From JANXLS01 sp037129555 (GTDB lineage Bacteria; Planctomycetota; SZUA-567; H5-PLA8), in assembly GCA_037129555.1 (NCBI GenBank), contig JBAXUS010000004.1:1-64000 (forward strand): DNA of 64,000 nucleotides. The letters run 5' to 3'. The notes below the pieces were generated by a model. It saw only the letters and a list, made by a program, of their open reading frames with translations. It was not told the origin of the DNA and ran no database searches. This document shows, piece by piece, positions 60,833 to 64,000 of the stretch (the stretch's first letter is position 1; the number at the start of each line of letters is the position of its first letter). The translations under genes were made by a program, and so were the position numbers.

Positions 60833-62632
60833 TTATTTAGGCGTGATGACAATGACACCGAGATCCGAACGCCAAACGGCTTTGGTTCGAGACGCGAGAT
60901 CGTCAAGGAGTTGCTTGAACGGGTAGCGTCCTGGGGCGAGGAGTTCGGCGTCCTGGGGCAAGAGTTCGAAATGAGCTGCGGCGTCGGCAGAGTCTTCGAG
61001 CAGGATGTTCACCTTCCCCATTTTCCGTAATACCCCGATTACTTTTCCGGCAGTCAGTCCGCGACCATCCCAATCGACGGGTGTGTTAAGAGCGGAGTCG
61101 AGAGCGGTGAGCCAGGCTGCGGGTTCGGGTGGTTTGCTGGTTGAACGCCACGCGGCGATGAGGTCCAGCATGCGGCGCAATGTCGCTTCATTTCCGTAGG
61201 CAAGCAACCGTCCGCGCACGACTCGGACATGAGCTTCGGTGTTCAATGCCGGAAAAAGAGCGAGATGCGACTCGAGTGCGTCGAGCAGTTTCTTCCGCGC
61301 GGCAGCATCTGATTTCTCGGAGTATTCGGCAGGCGCTGGATAGAGGAAAGCGACATCGGCTCCGCAGGTGGATTGTGGCGGAGATGAGTGTGGCGGGCGG
61401 ATTTGAATTGCAATTGTTCGGTCCGGTGTGATCGTGTAGCTGAGTTTGTAGTCGAGGAGCGATTTGGCGCGGCGTTCGAACCAGCGAAGCGCGAGGCCCA
61501 GCGGCGCGCCTTGATTCAAATTGAGGTTCAAGGTCGCCAATTGCAAGTCAACCGTGCGCAACGCGTCTTTAGCAGAAAGGGTTGTGCCGTCCGCACTTTT
61601 CAACACCACGTCGAGATTCTTCTTACGAAACTCACCGACTGCGTCCCACGGATTGTCGCTGGAAATCTGGACGTTGCATGGTTCGGCCAGTTTGCTCAAG
61701 ACGGTTGCGTCGTCACTGCGGTTCGTGCGGGGCCAGATCGAATCGGGAGAGTGGCCAGGCAGAAGAGCAATCAGGCGAACGGCTTGGTGGATCGACGTTT
61801 CCGTCCCGGCGATGATGATCGCGCTGGGTGCGGTGTGGATCTCGGTGCCTGCTGCGAAAAAAGGGAGGAGCTCTTTTTCAACGCGCGCGGCCTCGTCGCG
61901 GCTGAGTTCAAGATGGCTCCAGTCGACGGTGTAACGTTGAGCAGCAAGGCGCTTCGCGATTTCTTCAGACGTTATAAGAAGGCAGTCGCCGCGTGGGATG
62001 ATGTGCGCGTGGGCCATTGTGGCGAGTGAATTTAAACTGGCTCCAACGGACATCAATGAATTGAACGCCGGGCCGGGCTGAGGTCCGAAAAGCTCTTCGT
62101 TCAAGCCGATCTCTGAGTTGACCGATGCAGTATCAATTTCAATTTTGATGCCGAGTTTTTGACACACATCCAGCAACGTCTTAATGGGAAGAACCTCGCC
62201 CGCTGCGTTCTTCGTCCACACGACGGTATTGACTGCGGTCTTTTCAAGCGCGGCCAGCAGGGTTGGATCGGAGGGCAGATAGCCGTCATATTTCACTAGA
62301 ATTTTTGCGCGAAGACCGCGCGACGTGGCGGCGATTTCAGGGTCGGGATCGTTGACGAATTCTGTTGCGACAGGCAGCACCGTCGGACCTTGACCGATGA
62401 TTTTTGCCAGCGCTCGTTCGCGGATGTCGTATGCGTCGCTGCCCAATTCCTTGAACCACGCACGGGCCATTTTGGTTTCATCGGCGGATAACTCTCGTGC
62501 CTTAAACTTCAACGCGGGATCGGAGTCTGGCGTGTTATCCTCGGCGCAGTGGGGCGCGAGTTGGACTGACAACGAGAGGATGAGCCAGCAACCGCGGCGC
62601 ACAGCCTGTGAAAAACGTGAAGGGTTCGGCAT
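60833..62632 (-). CDS. exported protein with HEAT-like module and STN-like repeats
   Basis: A 599-residue protein with a signal-like N-terminus (about 12-29). Residues 60-115 have the same HEAT-like pattern as the protein at 47658-49889 (WFKELGSDAYDIRERALAKI, then EIAATSRGLRAKI). The rest shows repeated short alpha/beta units of the secretin N-terminal (STN) kind: IKTLLDVCQKLGIKIEID, AVGEFRKKNLDVVL and the final VIGVLRKMGKVNILLEDS to GVIVITPK. No secretin pore domain follows. I infer a periplasmic binding or scaffold protein; its partner is not known. Confidence 0.6.
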   Translation of the reverse strand: MPNPSRFSQAVRRGCWLILSLSVQLAPHCAEDNTPDSDPALKFKARELSADETKMARAWFKELGSDAYDIRERALAKIIGQGPTVLPVATEFVNDPDPEIAATSRGLRAKILVKYDGYLPSDPTLLAALEKTAVNTVVWTKNAAGEVLPIKTLLDVCQKLGIKIEIDTASVNSEIGLNEELFGPQPGPAFNSLMSVGASLNSLATMAHAHIIPRGDCLLITSEEIAKRLAAQRYTVDWSHLELSRDEAARVEKELLPFFAAGTEIHTAPSAIIIAGTETSIHQAVRLIALLPGHSPDSIWPRTNRSDDATVLSKLAEPCNVQISSDNPWDAVGEFRKKNLDVVLKSADGTTLSAKDALRTVDLQLATLNLNLNQGAPLGLALRWFERRAKSLLDYKLSYTITPDRTIAIQIRPPHSSPPQSTCGADVAFLYPAPAEYSEKSDAAARKKLLDALESHLALFPALNTEAHVRVVRGRLLAYGNEATLRRMLDLIAAWRSTSKPPEPAAWLTALDSALNTPVDWDGRGLTAGKVIGVLRKMGKVNILLEDSADAAAHFELLPQDAELLAPGRYPFKQLLDDLASRTKAVWRSDLGVIVITPK

Positions 62633-62768
62633 GGCGTTTTAATCTCTGTTAACGATGTCCCGAGAAATATGAGGGGTTTGTTTTTTGCTTCTTCAATCTT
62701 CTTTTTCGCTGGTGTATTATAACAACCCTCTTACCCAGAGTGGACACAAATATTTTTGAGGAATTGGA

Positions 62769-63638
62769 ATGACGATGAGTGAATCGTGTGCGGCGTGCGG
62801 ATGTAAGATTACAAACAACCAGACAGCGGACGGTATCGCGGTGCGGCACGGCGCGAAATTATATTGCTCGGAATGCGCCAGTATGATTCTTCCGCCCGAG
62901 GAGTTGGCACGGCTCACGAATCCCACTACAGCGAAAGCCAGCGCTCCGGCATCTGATTTGATGGCTGACGACGACATTCTTGCTGAGGAAGCGCCTCCGT
63001 CCCAACCCAAGCCTGTGGTGAAAAAAGCGGGAAGCACAGTGGCTCCGGCGCTAGCGAGATCGGCTGGATCGTCAGCGAAAACGCAATCGCCGTCGAGTTC
63101 GCGAGTGCAACGAGCAGTGAGTATCCCGGCGTCTCGCGATTCCAGCGAGTCGAAGCGGCGCGTCCCGACGCGCAGCGCTTCGGTTGTGCCGTCAGCGCCT
63201 TCGCCATCGCAATCGGCAGGTGCGAGCCGCCGCTACAACAAATTGCCGTCGTCGTCCCGGACCGACACTGCGGCGGGCAATGCGCGCGATGATTCAGGGC
63301 GCAACCGGAACAAGAAGAAAGACTCAACGGGCTTGTACATCGGATTGGGTGTCGGTGCGGTCGTGTTGATGGTCGGCGCTTATTTTGTGTTTGGATCGAG
63401 CAAACCGAAAGTCGTGGCGAAAGAGAAGCCGAAAGAATCGTTCGTCGATAACGACAAAACACCGTCATATGAATACGCGCAACGCGGCGACGATTTTCTG
63501 AAAAAGAAAGACACGCCCAGCGCTGTCAGGATGTATGGCAAAGCGGCTGAACGCGCGGAGAAAGAGGGCAATACGACGAAGGCGAAGGAGTACAACATGC
63601 GGTCGGTTAGCGCGGAGAAGGCTTCGACGCTGCACTAA
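62769..63638 (+). CDS. membrane protein with N-terminal zinc-ribbon-like motif
   Basis: A 289-residue protein, with GAGG 7 bases upstream of the ATG. Cys7-x2-Cys10 and Cys33-x2-Cys36 form a zinc-ribbon-like pair. A long Ser, Pro and Arg-rich low-complexity linker leads to a membrane helix at about 187-207, and a short helical tail resembles a single TPR (YEYAQRGDDFLKKKDTPSAVRMYGKAAE). Planctomycete proteins with this zinc-ribbon, linker and membrane plan are familiar to me, but I cannot assign a function. Confidence 0.65.
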   Translation: MTMSESCAACGCKITNNQTADGIAVRHGAKLYCSECASMILPPEELARLTNPTTAKASAPASDLMADDDILAEEAPPSQPKPVVKKAGSTVAPALARSAGSSAKTQSPSSSRVQRAVSIPASRDSSESKRRVPTRSASVVPSAPSPSQSAGASRRYNKLPSSSRTDTAAGNARDDSGRNRNKKKDSTGLYIGLGVGAVVLMVGAYFVFGSSKPKVVAKEKPKESFVDNDKTPSYEYAQRGDDFLKKKDTPSAVRMYGKAAERAEKEGNTTKAKEYNMRSVSAEKASTLH

Positions 63639-63650
63639 TTAACGTCGATT

Positions 63651-63872
63651 TTACTTCACGTTCTTCATGTGTTTATCTTTGAGAATCTTGATCTGCTCAT
63701 CGTTTGGGCGCGAGTAGTATGGGCTACCTTCGTCGGTTTCGGCGGGGTTGGAATAGGGCATGTTGCGGCTTAAAAGAAGGCCGCCGATCAGGCCCATTAT
63801 AAGCATGACGATGACGACGATTTTGCCGTTGGTGCCGGATTCGTCCCCGGTTGATTTTGTTTCATCTGACAT
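63651..63872 (-). CDS. small single-pass membrane protein
   Basis: A 73-residue protein with a polar N-terminus, a membrane helix at about 17-35 (KIVVIVMLIMGLIGGLLLS) and an acidic then basic C-terminal tail. I do not recognise a family. Convergent with the zinc-ribbon membrane gene, whose stop is 13 bases away. Confidence 0.6.
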   Translation of the reverse strand: MSDETKSTGDESGTNGKIVVIVMLIMGLIGGLLLSRNMPYSNPAETDEGSPYYSRPNDEQIKILKDKHMKNVK

Positions 63873-64000
63873 GGTTTTGCCTCGGTGTTTTTTCTACTGC
63901 CTACTGCTACGAACCGACATCGAATATGAATCTTAATCCAGAGCGGGCGCATTCCAACATGAAAACGATGAGTACGTTTGCGTTCAGAGCAAAGAGCCGC
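63873..64000. other. window end, no firm gene
   Basis: An in-frame ATG at 63926 and another at 63959 open a plus-strand frame to the window end without a clear Shine-Dalgarno. It might be the start of a gene, but 25 codons are too few to say. Confidence 0.25.

Noticed and set aside
1..64000. rRNA, tRNA and CRISPR arrays
   Set aside because: No cloverleaf, rRNA core or regularly spaced repeat was found by reading both strands. A covariance-model scan was not possible here.

Overview
The window is bacterial chromosome of about 54% GC by eye. Its gene set points to the Planctomycetota or a close PVC-type lineage. The indicators are two exported sulfatases with a formylglycine-generating enzyme that carries its active-site cysteine pair, a Tat-exported DUF1501 protein, a Tat-exported Gfo/Idh/MocA oxidoreductase, a Hanks kinase and an ECF sigma factor each joined to a transmembrane segment and an exported beta-sandwich domain, Uma2-type nucleases, and many GC-rich palindromic intergenic repeats. 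This taxonomic call is inferred from families; no rRNA or tRNA gene was seen.

Layout. 1-10 kb, almost all minus strand: a membrane-protein fragment, an exported alpha/beta hydrolase, an EVE-domain protein, a PrkA-type kinase, a DUF885 protein, a DevC-like permease and dnaX. 10-16 kb: a kelch protein, the membrane-anchored sigma factor, a small cytochrome c, a YgiT/DUF4258 toxin-antitoxin-like pair and the oxidoreductase. 16-23 kb: two sulfatases, Uma2, a TonB-like protein, smpB and an amidase. 23-38.5 kb: a 2005-residue GspK/PilX-like giant, the kinase, a one-frame ferredoxin-cyclase-peroxidase fusion, a coupled nucleotidyltransferase-like pair, a ParB-like protein, an exported protein with a DnaJ-type zinc finger, and a lipoprotein. 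38.5-47.5 kb, minus strand: the formylglycine-generating enzyme, uppP, a roadblock/TPR pair, OleD-like and OleC-like genes, and a GspF/PilC-type protein. 47.5-64 kb, mostly plus strand: a large exported protein, an aquaporin, Uma2, asd, a CAP protein, hslV-hslU, a GT-C/TMTC-like membrane protein, DUF1501, an exported cyclophilin and several unknowns.

How genes may work together. The formylglycine-generating enzyme could mature the two sulfatases. The sigma factor, the kinase and the ferredoxin-cyclase-peroxidase protein are three different one-polypeptide signalling designs. The GspF/PilC-type protein and the GspK-like giant suggest a type II secretion or type IV pilus-like system whose other parts lie elsewhere. 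OleC and OleD suggest part of a long-chain olefin pathway.

The most unusual item is the triple fusion at 31741-33366. Next are the transmembrane sigma factor with duplicated outer domains (11280-13427) and a two-copy structured repeat (16320-16478 and 45871-46030) whose hairpins differ by compensatory changes. Gene starts were chosen by Shine-Dalgarno position and signal peptides; several upstream in-frame TTG starts were set aside.
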